From: Rhodopirellula sp.
GTDB taxonomy: Bacteria; Planctomycetota; Planctomycetia; Pirellulales; Pirellulaceae
Length of the DNA stretch: 5,972 nt
Direction of reading: 5' to 3'
NCBI GenBank assembly: GCA_002714565.1
Contig: PAXU01000050.1
Span: 32,431-38,402 of the forward strand
Each line of letters starts with the position of its first letter. Position 1 is the stretch's first letter. Below, piece after piece: positions 1-5,972 of this stretch. The notes under the pieces are model-generated. The model was not told where the DNA came from and did not search any database. It saw only the letters and a list, made by a program, of their open reading frames with translations. Both the position numbers and the translations under genes were made by a program.

Positions 1-87
1 TTTTGTACGCCCTGACAGGGTTCCTCAATGGACGCTTTATGCCCCCTACCCCATGTCAAAACCCACCATACCGCACATAACACACTA

Positions 88-498
88 ATGAGTTCAAGAC
101 GCGTATTAAAAGTTGCTCAGGCCATTAAAGAAGTTGTCAGTATGGCAATTCTCACGGATCTGCGCGATCCACGTGTCGAACACGTGACCGTCACTTATGT
201 TGAAGTGTCAAATGATCTGAGACACGCCAAGGTGCACGTGTCGGTTATGGGAGATGAAAACAAACAGAGTCTATGTATCCACGGCCTGAATCATGCCAAG
301 GGATTCCTTCAACGAAAAGTTGGAAACCGAGTGGATATGCGATACACACCCCAGCTGAAATTCATGCTCGATAAAGGTGTAAAGCACTCAATCGAAGTTG
401 AACAGATGCTGAGTAACTTACTGCCGGCACAACCGGAAGATGATGAGATTGAGGAATCATCGCTGGAGCCGACAAGCGAGTCCGAATCACAAGAGTAA
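88..498 (+). CDS. rbfA: Ribosome-binding factor A (30S maturation)
   Basis: RbfA binds the immature 30S subunit and assists late maturation of 16S rRNA in the cytoplasm. From the start at 88 the product has 136 residues. It opens with SSRRVLKVAQAIKEV, the usual RbfA N-terminal helix, followed by the type II KH core: LTDLRDPRV (22-30), VTVTYVEVSNDL (33-44), AKVHVSVMGDE (47-57), the A70-x-G72 interhelical kink, and RYTPQLKFMLDKGV (85-98). Residues 117-136 form an acidic tail with ten Asp/Glu and no Lys/Arg. The frame also has an ATG at 28, preceded by AGGG at 17-20, which would add 20 residues. I prefer 88 because family similarity begins exactly there, and because its ATG overlaps a TAA at 86-88 in another open frame, as in coupled genes. 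No Shine-Dalgarno is visible before 88, so the start remains uncertain while the family is clear. Confidence 0.95.
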   Translation: MSSRRVLKVAQAIKEVVSMAILTDLRDPRVEHVTVTYVEVSNDLRHAKVHVSVMGDENKQSLCIHGLNHAKGFLQRKVGNRVDMRYTPQLKFMLDKGVKHSIEVEQMLSNLLPAQPEDDEIEESSLEPTSESESQE

Positions 499-543
499 AT
501 AGGTTTAGATTAACCACGCCATAAGACAGGAAAGTCGACACCC

Positions 544-1377
544 ATGAGTGCTGCCGCTCGAGCTAGCTTAACTAAGAAACTGTACCGAATATTGAAGAAG
601 GCATACCCAAGAGTACGTATGCCTGTAAAGGATCGGCCTGTTCTTGAACACCTGCTATATGCTTGCTGCCTTGAGAATTCGTCATCTAGCGATGCAAACT
701 CTGCGTACACGCGACTCCAGTCACTCTATTGTGACTGGAATGAAGTACGCGTGACGACCGTCTCGGAATTAACCGAGGAGCTGTCGATGCTAAACGATCC
801 GGGCGAAGCGGCCGTACGCATCAAGAAAGGCCTGCACAATATTTTCGAGACGATCTACAAGTTCGACTTGGAACATCTAACGAAACAAAAACTGAGCCAG
901 TCCATGAGCGATCTAAAGAGCTGGCGTGGTTTTACTAACTATGGAATCAATTATGTTGTGCAAAACGGTTTGGAAAGTCACTCGATTCCAATTAACGGCG
1001 CAGCGTTTGATGCACTCATCGTACTCGGCATTGCGACCGAAGCTAACAAGAAAGCACACAAGATCCCAGGTCTTGAACGGACGATTGCCAAGAATCAAGG
1101 AGTAGAGTTCGGTGCCCTGCTCCACCAGCTTGGTGTCGACTTTATTAATAATCCGTACGGCAAGAAAGTCAGAGAATTACTGCTTTCAGTTGATAAAAAA
1201 TGTGAACCTAATCTACCTCAAAAGCCATCGGCAAAAGAGGAATCTGACGAACCGGTAAGCAAGAAAAAGACAGCGACGAAGAAAAAAGCTGCGAAAAAGA
1301 AGACCACCAAGAAAGCAACAGCCAAGAAAACAACTAAGAAAGCTGCGGCAAAAAAGAGTACAAAGAAAAAGGGATAA
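544..1377 (+). CDS. Degenerate endonuclease III-like (HhH-GPD) protein with histone H1-like lysine tail
   Basis: The 277-residue product has two parts. Residues about 15-215 follow the order of endonuclease III: YPRVRMPVKDRPVLEHLLYACC (21-42) matches its N-terminal helices, LNDPGEAAVRIKKGLHNI (83-100) its central helices, WRGFTNYGINYVV (127-139) its helix-hairpin-helix LPGVGRKTANVVL, and IPINGAAFDALIVLGI (148-163) its VDTHVxRv segment. In that alignment, made by eye, the catalytic Lys becomes Tyr133 and the catalytic Asp becomes Asn151. The C-terminal region has a single Cys (220) instead of the four [4Fe-4S] cysteines. Glycosylase/lyase activity is therefore unlikely, and a DNA- or RNA-binding role is inferred. 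Residues 240-277 are a Lys/Ala/Thr tail like histone H1 or HU-type extensions, with 20 Lys in 38 residues. AGGAAAG at 528-534 lies 9 bases before the ATG. The gene starts 45 bases after rbfA, so co-transcription is likely. The frame is intact, so this is a maintained protein and not a pseudogene. Confidence 0.8.
   Translation: MSAAARASLTKKLYRILKKAYPRVRMPVKDRPVLEHLLYACCLENSSSSDANSAYTRLQSLYCDWNEVRVTTVSELTEELSMLNDPGEAAVRIKKGLHNIFETIYKFDLEHLTKQKLSQSMSDLKSWRGFTNYGINYVVQNGLESHSIPINGAAFDALIVLGIATEANKKAHKIPGLERTIAKNQGVEFGALLHQLGVDFINNPYGKKVRELLLSVDKKCEPNLPQKPSAKEESDEPVSKKKTATKKKAAKKKTTKKATAKKTTKKAAAKKSTKKKG
1261..1374 (+). repeat. Low-complexity lysine-rich tail coding region (Lys/Thr/Ala runs)
   Basis: This stretch encodes residues 240-277 of the endonuclease III-like protein. 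It consists of KK or KKK runs separated by AT, TT, AA or ST pairs, so the DNA is dominated by AAG/AAA codons and reads as a purine-rich near-repeat. Such tails in bacterial nucleoid proteins neutralise the DNA backbone and are usually disordered. Tail length is likely to vary between strains through slippage or unequal exchange. Confidence 0.8.
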
Positions 1378-1393
1378 CCTTTACAGTACTTGA

Positions 1394-1432
1394 TTGATTA
1401 GCACACTCACCGTTGTCTCTATTGCTAATTAA
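1394..1432. repeat. Imperfect 10-base inverted repeat between the lysine-tail gene and the TPR gene
   Basis: TTGATTAGCA at 1394-1403 is the reverse complement of TGCTAATTAA at 1423-1432 except at one position, which would still form a G-U pair in RNA. The spacer is 19 bases. The repeat sits 17 bases after the stop of the upstream gene and ends 15 bases before the Shine-Dalgarno of the TPR gene. No T-run follows the right arm, so it is not a standard intrinsic terminator. It could be a regulator's operator, an mRNA hairpin, or chance in AT-rich DNA. The repeat is visible in the sequence, but its function is unknown. Confidence 0.45.
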
Positions 1433-1447
1433 GACAAGTAACATCCC

Positions 1448-1455
1448 AGGGAGGG
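1448..1455 (+). promoter_or_regulatory. Strong Shine-Dalgarno deciding the GTG start of the TPR gene
   Basis: AGGGAGGG ends 6 bases before GTG at 1462. It is the best ribosome-binding site in the window. It supports GTG as the start because no in-frame ATG occurs until codon 106, deep inside the protein, and the GTG start yields a proper signal peptide. Confidence 0.75.
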
Positions 1456-1461
1456 TTACGC

Positions 1462-3741
1462 GTGCTGTTAAGTCCACTCTTCAATCGAATCGCCTGCGTA
1501 TTGCTGGCTATCACACTATTTCCAACAGCTCCTACAGGTGCGCTTCGTGCGGAACCGGATGTAACACCGCCAGATCCGGATAGTTTCCTGGAAACACTTC
1601 CACGCAATACGGAAAGTGAAACCGAGCAGGATCACAAGCACTCCTCAACGCTGTTTGCCCATGGACGCTTGTTGCAGCAACGCCAGCGCCTCGGCGACGC
1701 GCTAAGAAAGTATCAGCGAGCCTGGAGATATAATCCTAATATCGATCTGGTATTGCGGGATATCGTTGGCATCTCGATGACAACGAATCGACGGCAGGAA
1801 GCACAGCGTTATGCAACGATCGCGTTGAATTCGGATGTAATATTTAACAATCCCAACCAATTGGGCCAAATTGCTCTCATGCTCACAAGGGCAAACGACT
1901 TTGAGGGTGCTGTCAGTGCATACAACAAACTCCTGGAAGTACGTGGTAAAGACAATCTGGACGCCGCGGCCGTTGCAATTCGAATCGAAATTGGCAGGCT
2001 TTCGTTTCTCGCACAAAATATTGAGGAAAGTGCGAAAGCCTTCGAGTTTGTGAAGGACATCCTGGAAAATCCTGACAAACTACAGCTTTCCGATACGCAA
2101 CGAAAGCAGTTTCAAGGAAGAGACGGGATCACATATGTCGTCATGGGCGAGGCGTTCATGCAAAATGGTCAGCTAGATATCGCTGAATCCTGCTTTAACA
2201 AAGCAAATGAGGTCAAGGACAATCCCGCACTTTACTCCTTACGCATGGCACATGTATCAAGTCGGCGTGACGACAACCAGGCAGCATTAGATTACTTAGA
2301 CGACTACTTTGAAGTTGGTGACAAGAATACCGCTTCAGATGCATACAATCTCCTATGGGAGACGCAACAAAAGCTTGCATCCAAGAACGACGCTGCGAGA
2401 AAAAACACGGTGCTATATCTGACACCACTTTTAGAGAACGACCCTGAAAATATCGCGCTCAAAACAGTCATTGCAGGACATGAAGTTAATCTTCGACACT
2501 ATGCAATTGCAGCAAATCTATACCGTGAGGTGCTAGAAAAGCAGTTATCCAAATCCGGATCAAAGGCATTCTTGAGCTTGTTTCTCGACAAAAATGCAAA
2601 CCGTGGGCCAAAAGCACATCGTGCATCCATCAGTGACTTGGAAGTCATCTGGCTGATGGCTAAATCTGCTGAAAGTACATACTCGTTTGAAAACCTCGAC
2701 GCTGATCAACTTAAACAAATCACTGAAGACGATGATCGGTCTGCTGAATTACTAGCTGCCGCGGATAAGTACTTACAGTCCGATGATGGCGAAAAATATC
2801 AACATCATCACTTGCAAACTGGCAAAGCAAATGTTGCTTTGGCTGCCGCACTACTCTGCTCGCTTCGTGAAGATATGCAACAGGCAGGAGATTACTTCGA
2901 AAGAATTCTTGACTTGGATGCATCCAAGTCAGAGCGTGTGCTGGAATCATGGGGATTTCAACTTCTCGTACACGACGATGCAGATCAGGCGGTCGAGATC
3001 TTTACGCGTGCCGCGGCGGTTGAAGGTGGTAGCAGAAAACATGTAATCAATTATTTTCTGGCAGGAGCTGCTGTTGTTAATAAAGACTTCGATATTGCCA
3101 CAGCTGCTGCAAAGACAGCTGCGGAGATCGGTAAAGGCAATCCACGTCTCCGAAGTCGTTATCCATGGGTGCTTTATCAACAGAAGGCATATGGAGATTC
3201 ACAGATCGAATATCAGAAAATCCTGGATCAGTTTGACAACCAACACGGAAACCCTGCTATTCGGAATGCCATGAAAGATATTCGCATGTCCATGTCTAAT
3301 GTTGCACTGCAGCAAAAGCAAATTGGAGATGCTATCGAATACCTCGAACAGGTATTGGACGAATTCCCCGATGACATCGGTGCTTTGAATGATTTAGGGT
3401 ATCTGTGGGCTGATGAAAACCAACACTTGAATCGCTCGTTAGCCATGCTACTTAAAGCAGTCGCCGCACAGCCGGAAAATCAGGCGTATCGGGATAGTCT
3501 TGGTTGGGTTTACTATCGATTAGGAGATTATGAACAGGCTCAAGAACAAATTGAGCTGGCCATCGAAAAGGGAGATGGTGACGCCGATGCAGTTATTCTC
3601 GACCATCTCGCTGATACATTGCTTAAGCTCAACCAACGTCGGAAAGCAGAAGAGCTCTGGCAAAAAGCGGTCAAGCAACTTGAAGACGGTGGTGACAAGC
3701 GACTCTTGAATTCCATTCAAGAGAAACTAAACGCTAACTAA
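1462..3741 (+). CDS. Secreted tetratricopeptide repeat (TPR) protein
   Basis: The 759-residue product begins at GTG with a Sec-type signal peptide: Arg9, a hydrophobic stretch at 10-20 (IACVLLAITLF), and a likely cut after Ala27 or Ala30. No Cys follows the likely cut site, so a lipoprotein is not indicated. A Pro/acid-rich linker (31-60) leads into helical repeats through the rest of the chain. Recognisable TPR-like units include 64-92, 135-162, 226-250, 456-486, 611-636 and 638-671. The best match is the C-terminal pair at 675-703 (YRDSLGWVYYRLGDYEQA) and 712-740 (LDHLADTLLKLNQRRKAEELW), a common ending of long bacterial exported TPR proteins. The middle (290-450) is divergent and has few clear repeats. 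TPRs bind other proteins, so a scaffold or assembly role outside the cytoplasm is inferred, with no partner identifiable. yebC follows after 27 bases, suggesting co-transcription. Family and export are well supported; the specific function is not. Confidence 0.9.
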   Translation: MLLSPLFNRIACVLLAITLFPTAPTGALRAEPDVTPPDPDSFLETLPRNTESETEQDHKHSSTLFAHGRLLQQRQRLGDALRKYQRAWRYNPNIDLVLRDIVGISMTTNRRQEAQRYATIALNSDVIFNNPNQLGQIALMLTRANDFEGAVSAYNKLLEVRGKDNLDAAAVAIRIEIGRLSFLAQNIEESAKAFEFVKDILENPDKLQLSDTQRKQFQGRDGITYVVMGEAFMQNGQLDIAESCFNKANEVKDNPALYSLRMAHVSSRRDDNQAALDYLDDYFEVGDKNTASDAYNLLWETQQKLASKNDAARKNTVLYLTPLLENDPENIALKTVIAGHEVNLRHYAIAANLYREVLEKQLSKSGSKAFLSLFLDKNANRGPKAHRASISDLEVIWLMAKSAESTYSFENLDADQLKQITEDDDRSAELLAAADKYLQSDDGEKYQHHHLQTGKANVALAAALLCSLREDMQQAGDYFERILDLDASKSERVLESWGFQLLVHDDADQAVEIFTRAAAVEGGSRKHVINYFLAGAAVVNKDFDIATAAAKTAAEIGKGNPRLRSRYPWVLYQQKAYGDSQIEYQKILDQFDNQHGNPAIRNAMKDIRMSMSNVALQQKQIGDAIEYLEQVLDEFPDDIGALNDLGYLWADENQHLNRSLAMLLKAVAAQPENQAYRDSLGWVYYRLGDYEQAQEQIELAIEKGDGDADAVILDHLADTLLKLNQRRKAEELWQKAVKQLEDGGDKRLLNSIQEKLNAN

Positions 3742-3768
3742 AACACGACAAAGGGAAATTCATAAGAC

Positions 3769-4521
3769 ATGGCAGGCCATTCGCACTGGGCGGGCATTAA
3801 GCATAAGAAAGCCGCTATTGATAATAAGCGTGGAAAGCTGTGGAGCAAGCTTTCCAAGGCAATCATAATCGCCGCCAAAACGGGCGGTGGTGATCCCGAC
3901 ACCAACATCCGACTACGGCAAGCAATTTCTGATGCAAAAGCCGTCAGTATGCCCAAGGATAATATCGCTCGGGCGGTCAAAAAAGGGACTGGTGAACTCG
4001 ACGGTGGAAACCTCGAGGAGATTATTTACGAAGGCTACGGCCCAAATGGCGTTGCCGTTATGTGCGATATCATGACGGACAATCGTAATCGCACGGCATC
4101 CGAGATCCGAAAAGTGTTTGACACAAATGGCGGAAACCTTGGTAGTTCCAATTGTGTTGCCTGGATTTTCGATCGCAAGGGTCTGTTTATTGTGCCGTCA
4201 ACTGACACAACCGAAGATGACCTCATGGAGCTTGTTCTCGAAGCCGGAGCAGATGACATACAAGCTGAATCCGACACATTTGAAGTTACGTGTGATCCGG
4301 AATGCTATACGGACGTGAGCGACGCACTTGAAGGTGCCGGAATCGAGATCTCGAGTAAACAAGTCACACGACTGCCTCAAAACACCGTGACGCTTAACCA
4401 AGACGATGCACGTCAAGTTCTAAAGCTACTTGAAGAACTGGATGATCACGATGACGTCCAAAATGTTTCAGCAAACTTTGATATTTCCGACGATGTGCTG
4501 GCAGCGATAAGCAGTGAGTAG
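3769..4521 (+). CDS. yebC: YebC/PmpR family protein (TACO1-like translation factor or regulator)
   Basis: The 250-residue product has the normal length and all family hallmarks: MAGHSHWAGIKHKKAAIDNK (1-20), WSKLSKAI (25-32), MPKDNIARAVKKGTG (61-75), YEGYGPNGVAVMCDIMTDNR (87-106), NRTASEIRKVFDTNGGNLG (107-125) and CVAWIFDRKG (129-138), followed by the acidic C-terminal domains. Members were long annotated as transcriptional regulators (PmpR type). Later work on bacterial YebC and mitochondrial TACO1 points to relief of ribosome stalling at proline-rich stretches. Sequence alone does not choose between these roles, though the company of rbfA fits translation. AAGGG at 3751-3755 lies 13 bases upstream of the ATG, a somewhat long spacing. 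The gene follows the TPR gene by 27 bases and is not next to ruvC, its neighbour in many proteobacteria. Its stop lies 20 bases from the stop of the convergent cytochrome gene. Confidence 0.96.
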   Translation: MAGHSHWAGIKHKKAAIDNKRGKLWSKLSKAIIIAAKTGGGDPDTNIRLRQAISDAKAVSMPKDNIARAVKKGTGELDGGNLEEIIYEGYGPNGVAVMCDIMTDNRNRTASEIRKVFDTNGGNLGSSNCVAWIFDRKGLFIVPSTDTTEDDLMELVLEAGADDIQAESDTFEVTCDPECYTDVSDALEGAGIEISSKQVTRLPQNTVTLNQDDARQVLKLLEELDDHDDVQNVSANFDISDDVLAAISSE

Positions 4522-4541
4522 TAGTTAAATCTTGCTGCTAA

Positions 4542-5972
4542 CTAGTGTGCAATTCGTTCCCAGTAGGTTTCGAAGGCACCTTCGTCATGGAATTCCGGGC
4601 TGTTGTCCAGATCATGGCACTCGAAGCAAGTCGTTTGCTTAGCATCCTCCAGTGATAACTGCATAGCCTTGCGGAATTCTTGAATCTCAGCGGGTGAGAT
4701 TTCCGTGTCGGCTGATTCCACACGCACGTGATCACTTCCAGGACCATGGCAATTCTCGCAACCATTTCCGGTCAAGTGCGACGACGTTGCCAGTGATTCG
4801 AACCCGCTTGTATACGGCGTGTATTGTTGCGGTCGCCATCCTGTGACATGACAGCTAAGACACTCCGGGTCGTACTGCCTGGGAATGTCCACTCGATCTG
4901 TCGGATGTTCAAGTGAAGCCGTGGCGTGAGCGTGCGGAGTCTCTAACCACTTCTCATACTCTGGTTGATGGCAACTTGCACATGACTTGGAACCGACGAA
5001 AGAAGCGCCACTCGGATGCTCAGATGCGCGAATACCTAATCCTTCAAAACCAAGACGCTGCAATTCCACTTGGTAATCCTTCAGCCATTGAAGCACCTCG
5101 TTGGAATCCTCGTATCGCGATGTCAAGGATACTCGCTGATACTTCCACTCTTGTTCCGATTCAAACCAAGCAAGCACGAGACCATACATGCCCTTCTTTC
5201 CTATCTGTATGAGTGAATTGCCCGATTCACCAATCTTCCTCAAATCATATTCCGGCTCGCCAGACGCACCCGAAGTAACAACGAATTTGAACTGCGGGAA
5301 TTCCTCCGAGATTTGAATCGAGTTTTGCAAAGTCTCTTTGATCATCAACACTAATACATCACAATTTTTATTTTCAAGCTGAGATAGCGAATTCTGGATG
5401 GCACTCCGTGATTCCTCGACAAGAATCTCATCTGAGCCGACTCCACTCAAATACGTTTCGCCAATGATAGAGACGATGCCAATTTTCTTATCGCCATGAG
5501 AAACGACCTTGTACTGAGGAACCAAATCGCGGTCGATAATGCTCACGTTACTCGATACATACGGAGAGGAACCGTCTCCATTATCAGCAACCGTCGCCAG
5601 TAGCTCACCGGACGGCAACTTTAAATCATCTGGGCCAATTCCAATGGCCACGTATCCCATAGTTGCCATTCCTGCGGCCGTCAATTGAAACTTGATTTCG
5701 CTCTGTCGACCAATTCGCCGAACAAGATTGCCAGCATCGATTGGAATGATAGTCCAACCCTTATCTCTTAGAGAATTCAGGAATGTATGGCGTCGAGACA
5801 ATCCACCTTTTTGGTGCTCTAATCCTGCACAACCACAAGGTTCTATGTAACCGTGCTGGCGACCTGTAAATACCAAGGCGAATTCCGGATCCGACCATCC
5901 ATCGAATAGTTTATTAGGATCGGGTACGTCAATTTCCTGGACCACCGACTGCTGCGTATTCGGATTATAGGT
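4542..5972 (-). CDS. 5'-nucleotidase-like domain fused to tetrahaem cytochrome c (5' end outside window)
   Basis: The frame stays open to the right edge, with nine sense codons before the GTG at 5943-5945, and no signal peptide lies inside. The gene is therefore 5'-truncated and that GTG is probably not its start. Numbering from the GTG codon, residues 22-275 resemble the UshA/5'-nucleotidase metallophosphatase fold: ALVFTGRQHGYIEPCGC (23-39), GGLSRR (47-52), PIDAGN (68-73), AIGIGPDD (100-107), SSNV (131-134). Expected metal ligands look replaced (TNDxHG is TGRQHG, DAGD is DAGN, GNHE is GIGP), so phosphatase activity is doubtful. Residues 317-467 are a cytochrome c554-type domain with CXXCH haem sites at 322-326, 362-366, 396-400 and 440-444, and a WLETPHAHA segment (333-341) offering axial histidines. 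The protein should be exported and carry electrons in the periplasm or at the membrane. The substrate is unknown. It converges on yebC. Confidence 0.88.
   Translation of the reverse strand, partial: TYNPNTQQSVVQEIDVPDPNKLFDGWSDPEFALVFTGRQHGYIEPCGCAGLEHQKGGLSRRHTFLNSLRDKGWTIIPIDAGNLVRRIGRQSEIKFQLTAAGMATMGYVAIGIGPDDLKLPSGELLATVADNGDGSSPYVSSNVSIIDRDLVPQYKVVSHGDKKIGIVSIIGETYLSGVGSDEILVEESRSAIQNSLSQLENKNCDVLVLMIKETLQNSIQISEEFPQFKFVVTSGASGEPEYDLRKIGESGNSLIQIGKKGMYGLVLAWFESEQEWKYQRVSLTSRYEDSNEVLQWLKDYQVELQRLGFEGLGIRASEHPSGASFVGSKSCASCHQPEYEKWLETPHAHATASLEHPTDRVDIPRQYDPECLSCHVTGWRPQQYTPYTSGFESLATSSHLTGNGCENCHGPGSDHVRVESADTEISPAEIQEFRKAMQLSLEDAKQTTCFECHDLDNSPEFHDEGAFETYWERIAH
4614..4982 (-). other. 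Cytochrome c domain with four CXXCH haem-binding sites
   Basis: The four covalent haem c motifs are CASCH at 4968-4982, CLSCH at 4848-4862, CENCH at 4746-4760 and CFECH at 4614-4628. Spacing between successive motifs is 40, 34 and 44 residues, with extra histidines between them (His338, His340, His347, His390, His406, numbered from the GTG codon at 5943-5945) that could act as distal axial ligands. Domain order and the W-x-x-TPHAxA segment resemble the cytochrome c554 group. Maturation requires export and a haem lyase system encoded elsewhere. Confidence 0.9.

Noticed and set aside
10..20. Palindrome CCCTGACAGGG near the left edge
   Set aside because: The arms are five bases around a single base, too short to form a useful hairpin and not followed by T residues. 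Its right arm is better read as a possible Shine-Dalgarno.
2..88. Open frame ending in TAA at 86-88 as the tail of an upstream gene
   Set aside because: It is only 28 codons long, rich in Pro and His, and resembles no protein I recognise, including IF-2, which often precedes rbfA. The TAATG overlap alone is not enough to call a gene.
502..515. GGTT/AACC stem just after rbfA as a terminator
   Set aside because: It has only four base pairs and no T-run, and the next gene starts within 45 bases with its own ribosome-binding site.
1378..1461. Sigma-70-like promoter in the gap before the TPR gene
   Set aside because: TTGATT and TTGTCT boxes exist, but no -10 box lies at 16-18 bases from either. 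Planctomycete promoters are poorly defined by sequence.
2720..3180. Several overlapping open frames on both strands inside the TPR gene
   Set aside because: They have no ribosome-binding sites or recognisable motifs and overlap an intact, well-supported TPR frame.
4913..5212. Plus-strand open frame of 99 codons opposite the cytochrome gene
   Set aside because: It lies wholly antisense to conserved haem-motif coding sequence and has no recognisable domain, so it is a shadow frame.

Overview
The window looks like a chromosomal housekeeping segment of a planctomycete, most likely near Pirellulales/Rhodopirellula. This placement is an inference from three things: base composition a little under 50% GC by eye, a divergent endonuclease III-like protein with a histone H1-like lysine tail next to rbfA, and a pseudo-5'-nucleotidase fused to a multiheme cytochrome c. 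No mobile element, tRNA, rRNA or CRISPR array was seen, and no gap without a gene exceeds about 90 bases.

Layout. Four genes run left to right. The first is rbfA (30S ribosome maturation, preferred start 88). After 45 bases comes a 276-277 residue protein whose body follows the HhH-GPD (endonuclease III) fold pattern. Its catalytic Lys and Asp and the [4Fe-4S] cysteines appear replaced, and it ends in a tail of about 38 residues that is roughly half lysine. After an 84-base gap holding an imperfect inverted repeat and a strong Shine-Dalgarno comes a 759-residue secreted TPR protein with a GTG start. Then, 27 bases on, comes yebC (YebC/PmpR family). The spacings allow one co-directional transcription unit, although the 84-base gap could hold a separate promoter.

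On the opposite strand, converging on yebC with only 20 bases between stop codons, is a large gene that runs off the right edge. It encodes a 5'-nucleotidase/metallophosphatase-like domain with an EPCGC motif and lost metal ligands, followed by a cytochrome c554-type domain with four CXXCH haem sites. Its true start and signal peptide must lie outside the window.

How the genes fit together: RbfA and YebC both act on ribosomes or translation, and the lysine-tailed protein probably binds DNA or RNA, so these form a plausible information-processing cluster. The TPR protein is exported and the cytochrome works outside the cytoplasm, so their links to the others are positional only. The strongest leads are the dead-looking endonuclease III with its H1-like tail and the pseudo-nucleotidase/tetrahaem fusion. 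Similar proteins probably exist in related genomes under generic names, so novelty is not claimed.
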